DNA from: Azotosporobacter soli
Lineage (GTDB): Bacteria > Bacillota > Negativicutes > SG130
NCBI RefSeq assembly: GCF_030542965.1
Contig: NZ_JAUAOA010000015.1
Location: forward strand, 1-64,000
Direction of reading: 5' to 3'
Length of the DNA stretch: 64,000 nucleotides
The notes under the pieces: generated by a model
What the model was told of the DNA's origin: nothing
What the model saw: only the letters and a program-made list of their open reading frames with translations
Databases searched by the model: none
Translations under genes and position numbers: made by a program
In this document: positions 42,646-53,523 of the stretch, piece after piece
Numbering within the stretch: the stretch's first letter is position 1
Layout of the letters: each line of letters opens with the position of its first letter

Positions 42646-42800
42646 CAGACTGTCGACAAAGCGAAATCAAGTGGGACGTTTTTTACACGAAGAGTTGAAG
42701 AAGGGAAGATCGGAAGGGTTTTTAAATTCTTCTTCCTTTCTTCCCAACGGGCCGATACGATCGGCCCGCTTCGCTTCTTCGTGTTATCGTTTCTTTTAAT
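42646..42800 (+). repeat. Dispersed palindromic repeat, copy D (plus orientation)
   Basis: Reads CAGACTGTCGAC, GCGAAATCAAGTGGGACG, ACACGAAGAGTTGAAGAAGG, an AT-rich centre, then the GGGCCGATACGATCGGCCC palindrome and CTTCGCTTCTTCGTGTTATCG. It is the most complete copy and matches A and C in reverse complement. Confidence 0.82.
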
Positions 42801-42840
42801 CATTCTATTCGTTCCTGTTATCGCATTCTGTTTTTTCTTT

Positions 42841-43188
42841 TTATTTCGGCGTACGGATATAATGCTTCATCTCACGGGGAATTTCAATCGAGAGTTCGAG
42901 CAGACCGCCGAAGACACGATTGTTATACCAGGGAGACTGGTGAATCAATTTTTTAATGCCGTTCTTCTCGATCGTATAGCTGTTTGTTCCCTGCGTCGCT
43001 AACAGTTCGGTCAACTTAGTGCGGGCCGGTTCCGGATGGCAGTCGAGCAGATTTTGGCCGATCAGGCTGTCGTCGCCATGCGCCAACACCGTAACGGCGC
43101 GTTCGTTCATGTAGAGGATGATGCCTTGCGGATCGCAAATTGTGACCGCGCCGGGATATTCGCGCAGCCAATCGGGACAATTTTGCAT
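42841..43188 (-). CDS. Stand-alone PAS-domain protein
   Basis: A 115-residue protein made of a single PAS domain: YPGAVTICDPQGIILYMNER, a conserved SLIGQNLLDCHPEP and a C-terminal strand GGLLELSIEIPREMKHYI. The lone PAS without an output domain suggests it binds a small ligand or protein partner, or modulates a separate kinase. Ligand (heme, flavin or other) is not visible. The minus-strand start at 43188 follows AAAGGAG. It lies just downstream of the small ACT-like gene, separated by a terminator. Confidence 0.82.
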   Translation of the reverse strand: MQNCPDWLREYPGAVTICDPQGIILYMNERAVTVLAHGDDSLIGQNLLDCHPEPARTKLTELLATQGTNSYTIEKNGIKKLIHQSPWYNNRVFGGLLELSIEIPREMKHYIRTPK

Positions 43189-43240
43189 GAAATCAGACTC
43201 CTTTGCGTTAGCGTAGTTTTCTTTTATTCGTTGGCAAATA

Positions 43241-43297
43241 AAAAAACCGCAGAATTGGCTAAGCGACAGGCGCTTAGTTCATCTGCGGTTGTTTTTT
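43241..43297 (-). terminator. Compound terminator of the small minus-strand gene
   Basis: An outer 9-bp stem (AACCGCAGA, 43245-43253, with 43282-43290) encloses a second 7-bp stem (CTAAGCG with CGCTTAG). T-runs lie on both sides, so it can end transcription in either direction. Confidence 0.85.
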
Positions 43298-43568
43298 AAA
43301 TGCGTTCCAGTGTCTCTACCTGGTACATGCATTCCGAGACTTGAGACAAAATGGCATTTAGTTGCGACTCAGACATGTGAGCGCAGGGAATATGGAATTC
43401 GAAAACGACTTCGCCGATTTTGGCGGGTTTGGCGGTGACCGGCTCAATATGGACGCCTGCCAGATCGGGAGCGTGACGGCGCAGATAGCTCAGGAGTTCT
43501 GCCGCGCTGCGGTCGGTATTGCCCAGAACAACACGAAATTTTTCCGGTTTGTGGATGCTGTCGCCCAT
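43296..43568 (-). CDS. Small protein, possible ACT-like fold
   Basis: A 90-residue protein of uncertain family. The pattern beta-alpha-beta (FRVVLGNTDRSAAELLSYLR, then AGVHIEPVTAKPAKIGEVVF, then SESQLNAILSQVSECMYQVE) is compatible with an ACT or similar ferredoxin-like ligand-binding fold. The start at 43568 was chosen because an AAAGGGG site lies 9 bases before it and the upstream extension is unlike the rest; the open frame runs on to 43673. It could sense an amino acid. Not recognised as any named regulator. Confidence 0.6.
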   Translation of the reverse strand: MGDSIHKPEKFRVVLGNTDRSAAELLSYLRRHAPDLAGVHIEPVTAKPAKIGEVVFEFHIPCAHMSESQLNAILSQVSECMYQVETLERI

Positions 43569-43817
43569 GAAACTCAGCCCCTTTCCCAATTCAAGTATTT
43601 GCCAAATTACTTCGCTGTCGCTCAAGAGAAATCCTGCCGAAAAAGACGGTGAAAAAAGCGTTTTGCAAAACAAGGAGCGAAGCAGGAAAATAGAGAGGGA
43701 AAATAAGTGCGGTATCGCCTTATTTTCATTGACGCGTAAAAAAGCAATGGGGTAGAATAGAAAGGTGCGTAAATGGAATTTGAAATGAATTTTGTTAAAT
43801 TATAGATAGGAGTCGTC

Positions 43818-45098
43818 ATGCTACGTTTGAAAAAATACCAGGGAAAAAATCACTGGTGGGCATATATGTATGGTGTAGGACTCCTTGCGATTGCGATCGG
43901 CTGGGTGTCGATCAGTTCAACGATGGCAGAAAAAACAATTGCGTTGGCGATGGTTTTCCTGGTCGGAATGGCCGGAGCCTTGCGCAATTTAGCGCTGGAG
44001 CGCAATCGTTTTTACCGGGCCAGCATCACCGATCCGTTAACGGGGCTGCATACGTTCACGCATACGATCATGCTGGGACAGGAACTGTTGGCGCAGGGCA
44101 ATGATTCCATGCTGGTACTGGTCAATCTGGACAATTTTAAGAATGTGAATGCCACCTATGGTCATTTTATCGGCAATCGGATTCTGGTGCAATTTGCACA
44201 GCGACTGCGCGAACTGTGGGGCGCGAAGGCGATCATCGGTCGTTTGGGCGGCGACGAATTTATCGCCATCCTGCCTGATCTCGGCAAACAACGCGCGGCG
44301 GTCACGCAACAGATCGAAGAACTCAAGGGTCAGCGTTATACGGCCGACCCCGATATTTCACCGGTGCAAGTTGAATTTTCTTATGGTTTGGCGCAAGCGG
44401 ATCCGGAGCGGCAGGGCAATGTCGAAGAACTGGTCGATTTTGCGGACAAAGAGATGTACGCTTATAAATTATCGCGCAAGACAAAGCAGACGACGTGCCA
44501 GTTTAACGCGGAGATGCCGGAAGACTACCGCGATATTCTGACCGTGTTGTCGCAAAAAGACATGTACACGTTTCTGCACTCCTTGTACGTGGCGCAGTAT
44601 GGCGTATTGCTGGCCCGAAAAATCGGCTTGGACGAGGAAATGGTGGAAAATATCCGTCTGGCAGGCTGGCTGCATGATATCGGCAAGATCGCAGTGCCGA
44701 ATGAAATTCTGCGTAAACCGGGAAAACTGAGTCAGGTAGAGTATCAGTCGATACAAAAGCATGTAAACTACGGTTTGAATCTTTTACATACCTTTTCGAT
44801 GCCGACCGCTGTCTATAATGCGATCGGTCAGCACCATGAACGCTATGACGGCAAAGGCTATCCGAATCAGCTGAAAGGCGACGACATTTCGCTCAGCGGG
44901 CGGATTCTCGCGATCGTCGACGCCTATTCCGCGATGACGATCAAGCGCGTCTATCGTCGTTATCAATTTTCGACCGATGATGCGCTGGCTGAATTGATGC
45001 GCGGCAGCGAAACGCAATTCGACGCTGCGCTCGTCAATCAGTTTGCACAAGTGCTGCGCGACGAAAGCCGCGAAATAGAAGAGAGGCAAATTAGTTAA
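43818..45098 (+). CDS. Membrane-anchored GGDEF/HD-GYP c-di-GMP protein
   Basis: A 426-residue protein with two N-terminal membrane segments (about 14-35 and 38-58), then a GGDEF domain (about 65-225) and an HD-GYP domain (about 240-415). The diguanylate cyclase signature RLGGDEF is intact; an RxxD inhibitory site is not obvious before it. The phosphodiesterase has HDIGKIAVPNEIL and HHERYDGKGYP intact. The protein could therefore both make and break c-di-GMP, or one domain may be regulatory. The ATG follows ATAGGAG. It is transcribed alone and ends at a hairpin. Confidence 0.9.
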   Translation: MLRLKKYQGKNHWWAYMYGVGLLAIAIGWVSISSTMAEKTIALAMVFLVGMAGALRNLALERNRFYRASITDPLTGLHTFTHTIMLGQELLAQGNDSMLVLVNLDNFKNVNATYGHFIGNRILVQFAQRLRELWGAKAIIGRLGGDEFIAILPDLGKQRAAVTQQIEELKGQRYTADPDISPVQVEFSYGLAQADPERQGNVEELVDFADKEMYAYKLSRKTKQTTCQFNAEMPEDYRDILTVLSQKDMYTFLHSLYVAQYGVLLARKIGLDEEMVENIRLAGWLHDIGKIAVPNEILRKPGKLSQVEYQSIQKHVNYGLNLLHTFSMPTAVYNAIGQHHERYDGKGYPNQLKGDDISLSGRILAIVDAYSAMTIKRVYRRYQFSTDDALAELMRGSETQFDAALVNQFAQVLRDESREIEERQIS

Positions 45099-45101
45099 AC
45101 G

Positions 45102-45139
45102 AAGAAGCCACCAAGGCCATACAGCCGGGGTGGCTTCTT
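45102..45139 (+). terminator. Hairpin after the GGDEF/HD-GYP gene
   Basis: An 11-bp stem (AAGAAGCCACC with GGTGGCTTCTT) with a 16-base loop; only a weak T-run follows. It lies between the stop and the next gene's site. Confidence 0.6.
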
Positions 45140-45177
45140 GAGCATAGCTATGCAGCCCGGTCAGGAGGGATGAAAGA

Positions 45178-48102
45178 GTGCTGACGGCGAGAATGTTGGG
45201 CACGGCGGCGATCAACTGGAACGGAAAGCGGGTCGTATTCCCGTTTGCCAAGATGGAAGCGCTGCTTTATTATCTGTTGGTGAAAAAGAGTTGCAGTCGT
45301 GCGGAACTGGCGGCGCTTCTCTGGAGCGAGATGGACGATGAAGCGGCCAAGAAAAATTTGCGCAATACCTTGTATCTGCTGAAAAAAATGTTCGGCGAAA
45401 GCTTGATTCAGACGCCGTCCCGTTCCCTGCTGCTCCTTGATCCGACGCACAGCGGCGCAAGCGATGTTGCCTGCCTGCTCGAGGGGGAAGCGGAGGAAGA
45501 AGCGGCGTACGGCGGTGAATTTCTTGCCGGATTTTATTGCAAGGATGCGGTGCTGTTTGAAGAATGGGTGAATGAAAAGCGGCAGGAGCTGCGCGAGGTT
45601 TATTTGTCGCGTCTCACACGCCGCGGCGTTGCACTGTTGAAAGAAAAGAGATACGAACAGGCGAAGAGTTGTTTGAAGCGATTGGTTGCGATCGACGAAT
45701 ACAATGAAAGCGCCTATCGCTCGCTGATGCGCATCTATAGCCAGGCTGGCGCGGATAACAAAGTCATTGCGACATACCGGCAGCTTGAGAATAAGCTGCA
45801 AAGCGAACTGGGCATCCGGCCGGATGCGAAAACGAAAGAGATTGCGCAGCAGGCGCTAAGGCGCAAGGAAAATAACGCAGACGCTGAAAAAAGCAGTCAA
45901 ACGGAATTGTTTTTCGGGCGCGAAGCCGAACGTAGCCGCCTTTTTGACTGGCTGGGTCAGTCGAAAACGGGCGATGCTTTGCCGCGTTTTCTGGTGTTGC
46001 ATGGTGAGCAGGGCGTGGGAAAAAGCGCGCTGGTGCGGAACGTATTCGAGTCGTTATCAGGCGAGGATGCGCTGATTTTGCGCACCCAGTGCTATCAGGT
46101 AGAAGAATTGTATCCGTATAAAGCGTGGAGCGCCATTTTCAGCCAGGTTATGCTGGAACTTAAGCGCCGGGAAATCGAAGCGCCCGATTCCTGGCGACAG
46201 GTGATCTCGTATCTCTTTCCGGCGATTGCGCTTGAGCGGAGTGCGGAAGATTTTTCGCACCAAATGGATATTCACGCGCTGCAGGTCACGATGGCGCAGG
46301 AAGTGATGCATGGCTTACTGCAACTGTTGGCCGAACATTGCCGATTGCTGCTCGTGATCGAAGACATTCAGTGGCTGGATCAGCAAGGCTATAACGTATT
46401 GCAGCAGGTTCTGCGCAGCAGTGGCTCTCACATCGACTGCCTGGCTACTTGCCGCAGCGAAGCGCTGAGCGCTTTTGCGCAACGCTTTGGCGAACGGCAG
46501 GCGCAGCAGGTGATCGAGTGGTTGCCTGTCGAACGTTTCAGCCGCAGCGAAGTCGAGCGTTTTGCCGCATTGGCTTTGGATACGGCAAGTCTTGATCCGC
46601 TATTGCAGGAAAAACTTTATGAATATACCGAGGGCAATGCGCTGTTCCTGGTAGAGTGCTTCAAGTTGCTGCAACTGGGCGAAGGCGTCGGGCGTCTTTC
46701 GCCCCGATTGCACAGCGTGTTGACGGAGCGCGTCGGACAATTGTCCGAAAAGGCGCGCAAAGTGTTGGCCGCGGCATCGGTTTTTTTCCGTGACGCCAGT
46801 TATGAGGAGCTGACGGCAGTCGCGGGTCTGAATGAATTTGAACTGGTCGAAGCGATTGAAGAGATCCAAAAGAAAAAATTACTGGAAGAAGGGATACAGC
46901 CGGGACGCAGTCACCTGACGTATCGCTTCTGTCATGGCTGTATCCGTGAATTTGTTTATGGACAATTATCGGCGTCGCGGCAGAAAATGCTGCATCACCG
47001 CATCGGCCTGCATCTGGAGGAACGGATGCAGGCGTGTGATGGCGCGCGCGAATTGTTATATGCGGCGATCCATCATTTTAGTCAGGCGGGCGAAGAGGCG
47101 AAGGCGATCGAATATCGGATCCGTCTGGCCGAACGCTATTCCTGTCCGCACTATGAAATGTTTCCCGAGTTGAGTGCCGCGGTGATGGTCGGCAGCGACA
47201 GCGGTTATGACCGGCGGCAAATTACCGAGCATCTGCAGCAATTGGAAGAGTTGATCGCGGCTGCGGCCAAACGGGCGCTTGGCGAAGAACGCATCAGCCG
47301 TTATCAGGCGGCGTATTTGGAAATGTCGGGGCGCTACCACATTTGGCTGGGCGAACATCGTCAGGGCTTGCGGGCGATTCATCGTTTGCTGCGTTTGGCA
47401 GCGCTGCGCGAATATCAGGAGTATCGGATCAAAGGCTATCAACAGGTCGTGTACTGTGCGATTCAGACGCGGCGCGACCGGATGATCGAGGCGTTCGCCG
47501 ATAAATTGATCCGCGCGGCGGCCGATGCCGGACGTGAAACCGTGCTTGGCGCAGCTTTGCGTTTCAAAGGAATCGCGTATGCGCTGCGCGGCGAAGACGA
47601 ACTGGCCGAACAGAGTTACCGTCAATCGATCGCGCTCTTTAAACGTCTGAACAGCCGCGGTAACGGCTATGCGGCCCATATTGCCGCTGCCTATAATTAC
47701 ATCGGTGATCTGCGCGGCGGCGCGGGGGAGTGGGTTGAGGCGCTGCGCCATTACGAAACTGCGATCCGTCTGCATGGACAGGCGACCGTTGGCGAAGGCT
47801 TGACGATCTTTTACATCAATGCCGGGTATGCGGCTTTTGAATTGGGCCGATACGATGCAGCTAAAAGCCATCTGCAGCAGGCGCTCGTCGTCGGTGAACA
47901 GTTCGGCGGACAGATGGGCTATTGGTGCCAGCGCGGCCATTGTACGCTAAATTGCGTGCTGGCGCGGATTGCCTGCCGTGCAGGCGATATGGCCGCCGCG
48001 CGGGAACACCTGAATAGGGCCGAAGAATTCCTCGTGAAATATCACGATGCCAATCAGTCTGCCATCATTGAACGCACGCGACGCGAAATGAAAATGCTAT
48101 AA
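45178..48102 (+). CDS. SARP/BTAD-type transcription regulator with STAND ATPase and TPR
   Basis: A 974-residue regulator. The N-terminus (about 1-85) is a winged-helix DNA-binding domain (GKRVVFPFAKMEALLYYLLV). A bacterial transcriptional activation domain follows (about 95-220, with CLKRLVAIDEYNESAYRSLM), the pair found in SARP and AfsR-type activators. Then a STAND-like ATPase (about 245-560) has Walker A GEQGVGKS and Walker B LLVIEDIQWLD. TPR-like repeats fill about 700-974. The start is GTG at 45178 after AGGAGGG. It precedes the hut operon on the same strand, separated by a terminator, and may control it; the trigger is unknown. Confidence 0.88.
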   Translation: MLTARMLGTAAINWNGKRVVFPFAKMEALLYYLLVKKSCSRAELAALLWSEMDDEAAKKNLRNTLYLLKKMFGESLIQTPSRSLLLLDPTHSGASDVACLLEGEAEEEAAYGGEFLAGFYCKDAVLFEEWVNEKRQELREVYLSRLTRRGVALLKEKRYEQAKSCLKRLVAIDEYNESAYRSLMRIYSQAGADNKVIATYRQLENKLQSELGIRPDAKTKEIAQQALRRKENNADAEKSSQTELFFGREAERSRLFDWLGQSKTGDALPRFLVLHGEQGVGKSALVRNVFESLSGEDALILRTQCYQVEELYPYKAWSAIFSQVMLELKRREIEAPDSWRQVISYLFPAIALERSAEDFSHQMDIHALQVTMAQEVMHGLLQLLAEHCRLLLVIEDIQWLDQQGYNVLQQVLRSSGSHIDCLATCRSEALSAFAQRFGERQAQQVIEWLPVERFSRSEVERFAALALDTASLDPLLQEKLYEYTEGNALFLVECFKLLQLGEGVGRLSPRLHSVLTERVGQLSEKARKVLAAASVFFRDASYEELTAVAGLNEFELVEAIEEIQKKKLLEEGIQPGRSHLTYRFCHGCIREFVYGQLSASRQKMLHHRIGLHLEERMQACDGARELLYAAIHHFSQAGEEAKAIEYRIRLAERYSCPHYEMFPELSAAVMVGSDSGYDRRQITEHLQQLEELIAAAAKRALGEERISRYQAAYLEMSGRYHIWLGEHRQGLRAIHRLLRLAALREYQEYRIKGYQQVVYCAIQTRRDRMIEAFADKLIRAAADAGRETVLGAALRFKGIAYALRGEDELAEQSYRQSIALFKRLNSRGNGYAAHIAAAYNYIGDLRGGAGEWVEALRHYETAIRLHGQATVGEGLTIFYINAGYAAFELGRYDAAKSHLQQALVVGEQFGGQMGYWCQRGHCTLNCVLARIACRAGDMAAAREHLNRAEEFLVKYHDANQSAIIERTRREMKML

Positions 48103-48114
48103 GTAACAAAATGA

Positions 48115-48157
48115 AAAATGAGAGCAACGGTAAAAAAGCGTTGCTCTCATTTTTTTA
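48115..48157 (+). terminator. Intrinsic terminator of the SARP-like gene
   Basis: A 15-bp stem (AAAATGAGAGCAACG with CGTTGCTCTCATTTT) followed by more T. The hut operon promoter must lie in the next 100 bases; a TTGACT at 48185 and TAAAAT at 48211 are candidates but spaced too widely. Confidence 0.9.
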
Positions 48158-48260
48158 TTTCTGGAGCACTACTCTCGAAATTTTTTGACTATTTATCGAC
48201 GCTAGCAAAGTAAAATGGAAATAAGCTGGCCTATTTATTTTAACGAAGGGTTGGAGGACG

Positions 48261-49271
48261 ATGGAAAAGCACCAATACGCTGCGCCGGATATGTCCGGTT
48301 GGCAGGGACGAATCGACAGCACAGAAAATTATGCAGCCTTTCGCTGGCACCAATGGATGAAAGGTTGGGATTTACGGCAGGCGGCTGCGCCGCAGCCGGG
48401 TAAGCTTGGCATTGCACTCGTGGGCTTTTGCTGCGACGAAGGGATTAAGCGCAACAAAGGGCGGGAAGGCGCTTCGCTGGGGCCGCTTAGCATCCGCAAA
48501 GAATTGGCCAATGTGCCCTGCGCTTTTTCGCAGGATGTCACTTTGGTCGATGCGGGAAACATCCTTTGTCAGGACGGCGATTTGGTCGCGAGCCAGAACG
48601 CGCTTGCCGAAGCAGTCAGCCGAATTCGCCGGGCGGGATTCTTCCCGATTGTGCTCGGCGGCGGCCATGAGACGGCGCTGGGCCATTACCGCGGTCAAGC
48701 CGCTGCGTTGCGTGAGACTTACGGTAAAGCGGAGCTTGGCATTATCAATTTTGACGCACATTTTGATTTGCGTCCGCTGCCGGAAAGCGGCAGTTCCGGG
48801 ACGATGTTCCGCCAGATCGCGCAAGATGCCGCAGCGCTTGATGAAGCGTTCAAATATTTTTGTCTTGGCATCCAGCGCAGTAGCAATACATTGGAGTTGT
48901 TCAACGAAGCTAAGCGGCGCGGCGTGCAGTATGTCTTGGCAGGCGAAGTCGCGGCGCGCAAGGATGACGATGTTATCGACCGACTGGATGCGTTCATGCA
49001 GGACACGGAACATATTCATCTGACGCTTTGCGCGGACGTCGTGTCATCGGCTTTTGCTCCCGGCGTAAGTTCGGCGCAGCCGATGGGACTCCAACCGGAA
49101 GACATTTTGAAATTTTTGAAACATATTTTGCGCAGCAACAAGGTCGTCGGTTTTGACATTGCGGAGGTGTCGCCGCGTTTTGACCGGGACAACGCCACAT
49201 CGCGTCTGGCGATGGTTCTGATTTTTGGCGTTGTTGATGCGTTATGCCGTCTGAAGGGATTGGCCCGATAA
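48261..49271 (+). CDS. hutG: Formimidoylglutamase (ureohydrolase family)
   Basis: Hydrolyses N-formimidoyl-L-glutamate to glutamate and formamide, the last step of one histidine-degradation branch. The 336-residue arginase-fold protein shows the di-manganese ligands in LGGGHETALG, INFDAHFDLR and CADVVSSAFAPGVS. The N-terminal WQGRIDSTEN and RWHQW are typical of HutG rather than agmatinase or arginase. ATG follows TTGGAGGA. It is the first gene of a seven-gene run. The same operon also has the FtcD/FchA route for this intermediate, so it competes with or complements that branch. Confidence 0.87.
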   Translation: MEKHQYAAPDMSGWQGRIDSTENYAAFRWHQWMKGWDLRQAAAPQPGKLGIALVGFCCDEGIKRNKGREGASLGPLSIRKELANVPCAFSQDVTLVDAGNILCQDGDLVASQNALAEAVSRIRRAGFFPIVLGGGHETALGHYRGQAAALRETYGKAELGIINFDAHFDLRPLPESGSSGTMFRQIAQDAAALDEAFKYFCLGIQRSSNTLELFNEAKRRGVQYVLAGEVAARKDDDVIDRLDAFMQDTEHIHLTLCADVVSSAFAPGVSSAQPMGLQPEDILKFLKHILRSNKVVGFDIAEVSPRFDRDNATSRLAMVLIFGVVDALCRLKGLAR

Positions 49272-49286
49272 ATAAAAGGAGGAGCG

Positions 49287-51326
<2,040 letters not shown>

Positions 51327-51339
51327 CGAGGTGAAAACA

Positions 51340-52599
51340 ATGCAAGAAAATAAACAACGCTTGCTAATAAAAAACGCTGCAGAAGTCGTGACCTGCGCAG
51401 GCGGCGTCAAGTCCGGCGCTGCGATGAACGAGATCGGCAGCATTGCGGACGGCGCTGTGCTTGTCGAGGACGGCGTCATCGTTTGGGTCGGCAAAAACGC
51501 TGAACTACCGAACGGGGCGGCTGACGGCGCTGAAATCATCGATGCAAAAGGACAATGCGTCCTGCCGGGCTTCGTCGATTCGCACACGCATCTGGTCTTC
51601 GGCGGTTATCGACCCGAGGAATTCTTCTGGCGGCTGGATGGTCTGCCATATCTCGATATCCTGGAAAAAGGCGGCGGCATATTAAATACGGTAAGCGCGA
51701 CGCGTTCCGACAGTGTCGACAAACTGACGACGCTCGGTTTGCAAAGGCTGGATGCGATGCTGGCGATGGGAGTTACCACTGTCGAAGGCAAGAGCGGCTA
51801 TGGTCTCGATCTCGCTACCGAACTGCGGCAGCTCGAGGTCATGGATAAAATGAGCGCAACGCATGCGGTGGACGTTGTGTCGACCTTTATGGGCGCGCAT
51901 GCCACGCCGCCGGATTATCGCGGTCGCAGTGAAGAATACCTTGATTTCATTATTGATTCGGTTCTGCCCGAAGTGAAGAAACAGGGCATTGCCGAATTCT
52001 GCGATGTCTTTTGCGAACAGGGCGTGTTTTCGATAGCGCAATCGCGCAAGCTCCTCCTGGCAGCCCAAAAACTTGGACTGAAAAGTAAAATTCACGCCGA
52101 TGAAATCGTCTCGCTTGGCGGCGCGGAACTGGCCGGCGAGTGTGGTGCAGTTTCCGCGGATCACTTGCTGCATGCTTCCGACGCCGGCATTGAAGCGATG
52201 GCGAAGTCCGGCGTCGTTGCGACGATTTTGCCCGCGACGGCGTTTTGCCTGCGCGAGCCGTACGCCAGAGCGCGGACGATGATCGATAACGGCTGCATCG
52301 TCGCTTTGGCGACCGACTTCAATCCGGGCAGCTGTTTCAGCCACTCCATTCCGCTTGTTGCCGCATTGGCTGCGATCCAGCTTAAAATGACGCCGGCGGA
52401 AGTGGTGACGGCGCTTACGATTAACGGCGCGGCTGCGGTCGGCAGGGATAAGAGAATCGGCAGCATCGAAGTCGGCAAGCAGGCGGATCTCATTATCCTT
52501 AAGCATCCATCCCATTTATATTTGATCTATCATGCCGGAATGAATGTCGTAGACAAGGTTGTAAAAAAAGGACAACTGGTTTGGCAAAACAACGTGTAG
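51340..52599 (+). CDS. hutI: Imidazolonepropionase
   Basis: Amidohydrolase that opens the imidazolone ring to form N-formimidoylglutamate, third step of histidine degradation. The 419-residue protein has the metal motif DSHTHLVFGG, the loop GKSGYGLD, the ligand in HADEIVSLGG and LATDFNPGSC with the catalytic Asp. The ATG at 51340 was chosen over GTG 51331 because GAGGTG lies six bases before it. It is 13 bases after the hutU stop, so co-transcribed. Confidence 0.96.
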   Translation: MQENKQRLLIKNAAEVVTCAGGVKSGAAMNEIGSIADGAVLVEDGVIVWVGKNAELPNGAADGAEIIDAKGQCVLPGFVDSHTHLVFGGYRPEEFFWRLDGLPYLDILEKGGGILNTVSATRSDSVDKLTTLGLQRLDAMLAMGVTTVEGKSGYGLDLATELRQLEVMDKMSATHAVDVVSTFMGAHATPPDYRGRSEEYLDFIIDSVLPEVKKQGIAEFCDVFCEQGVFSIAQSRKLLLAAQKLGLKSKIHADEIVSLGGAELAGECGAVSADHLLHASDAGIEAMAKSGVVATILPATAFCLREPYARARTMIDNGCIVALATDFNPGSCFSHSIPLVAALAAIQLKMTPAEVVTALTINGAAAVGRDKRIGSIEVGKQADLIILKHPSHLYLIYHAGMNVVDKVVKKGQLVWQNNV

Positions 52600-52611
52600 G
52601 AGGAATTCAGA

Positions 52612-53505
52612 ATGGGAAAGTTAGTAGAATGCGTGCCCAATTTTAGCGAAGGACGGCGGCCGGAGGTTATAGACGCGATTGCTGCCGCTGTGCGTAGCGT
52701 AGACGGCGTTAAGCTATTGGACATCAAACCCGATGCCAGTCACAACCGCGTCGTATTCACGTTCGTCGGCGAACCACAGCCGGTGAAACGGGCGGCGTTT
52801 GCCGCCTGTGCCAAGGCGACCGAATTGATCGATATGGAAAAACATGAAGGCGAGCATCCCCGCATCGGCGCGAGTGACGTCATTCCGTTCGTGCCGGTCA
52901 GCGATGTCAGCCTTGAGGAATGCGTCGAACTGGCGAATGAACTGGGACAGGAAATCGCTGAAAAGTTAAGCATCCCGGTGTATTTGTATGAGGCGGCCGC
53001 GAAGCAGCCGCAGCGCAAAAACCTGCCGGATGTCCGTAAAGGACAATACGAAGGGCGCAAGGAGAATATCGGCGAAGCGCAGTGGAAGCCGGATTACGGC
53101 CCGGCCAAGATGCATCCCACCGCCGGGGCGGTGATCGTCGGCGCGCGTCAGTTTTTGATCGCCTACAACATCAATCTGAGTACCAGCGATGTGAGCATTG
53201 CCAAGAAAATTGCCTCGGCGATTCGCGAAGCCAAGGGCGGCTATAAATATTGCCGTGCGATGGGCATCATGATTGAAGAACGCAATCTGGCGCAGGTGAC
53301 CATCAATATGGTCAATTATGAAGGTACACCGCTGCATCGCGTATTTGAAACGGTCAAGAGCGAGGCGGCGCGCTATGGCGTATCCGTCGTCGGCAGCGAA
53401 ATCGTCGGCCTGCTGCCGCTCCAGGCGCTACTCGATGCCGCCGACTTTTATCTGCGGCTCGAAGATTTTGATCGCAAACAGGTTCTGGAAGAAAATCTGC
53501 AATAA
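52612..53505 (+). CDS. ftcD: Glutamate formimidoyltransferase
   Basis: Moves the formimino group from formimidoylglutamate to tetrahydrofolate, giving 5-formimino-THF and glutamate. The 297-residue protein begins VECVPNFSEGRRPEVIDAI, the family signature, and contains HEGEHPRIGASDVIPFVP with the catalytic His. It is only the transferase domain; the cyclodeaminase of the mammalian bifunctional enzyme is the next gene. ATG follows AGGAGGA. It is 12 bases after the hutI stop. Confidence 0.95.
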   Translation: MGKLVECVPNFSEGRRPEVIDAIAAAVRSVDGVKLLDIKPDASHNRVVFTFVGEPQPVKRAAFAACAKATELIDMEKHEGEHPRIGASDVIPFVPVSDVSLEECVELANELGQEIAEKLSIPVYLYEAAAKQPQRKNLPDVRKGQYEGRKENIGEAQWKPDYGPAKMHPTAGAVIVGARQFLIAYNINLSTSDVSIAKKIASAIREAKGGYKYCRAMGIMIEERNLAQVTINMVNYEGTPLHRVFETVKSEAARYGVSVVGSEIVGLLPLQALLDAADFYLRLEDFDRKQVLEENLQ

Positions 53506-53523
53506 AAGAGGGGGGGGAAGAAG

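Noticed and set aside
47056-47940. 294-codon minus-strand frame inside the SARP-like gene
   Set aside because: Typical shadow ORF of a high-GC coding region; no start signal and no homologous pattern.
48185-48216. TTGACT and TAAAAT as the hut promoter
   Set aside because: The spacer is 20 bases, too long for a convincing sigma-A promoter; left as a weak candidate only.
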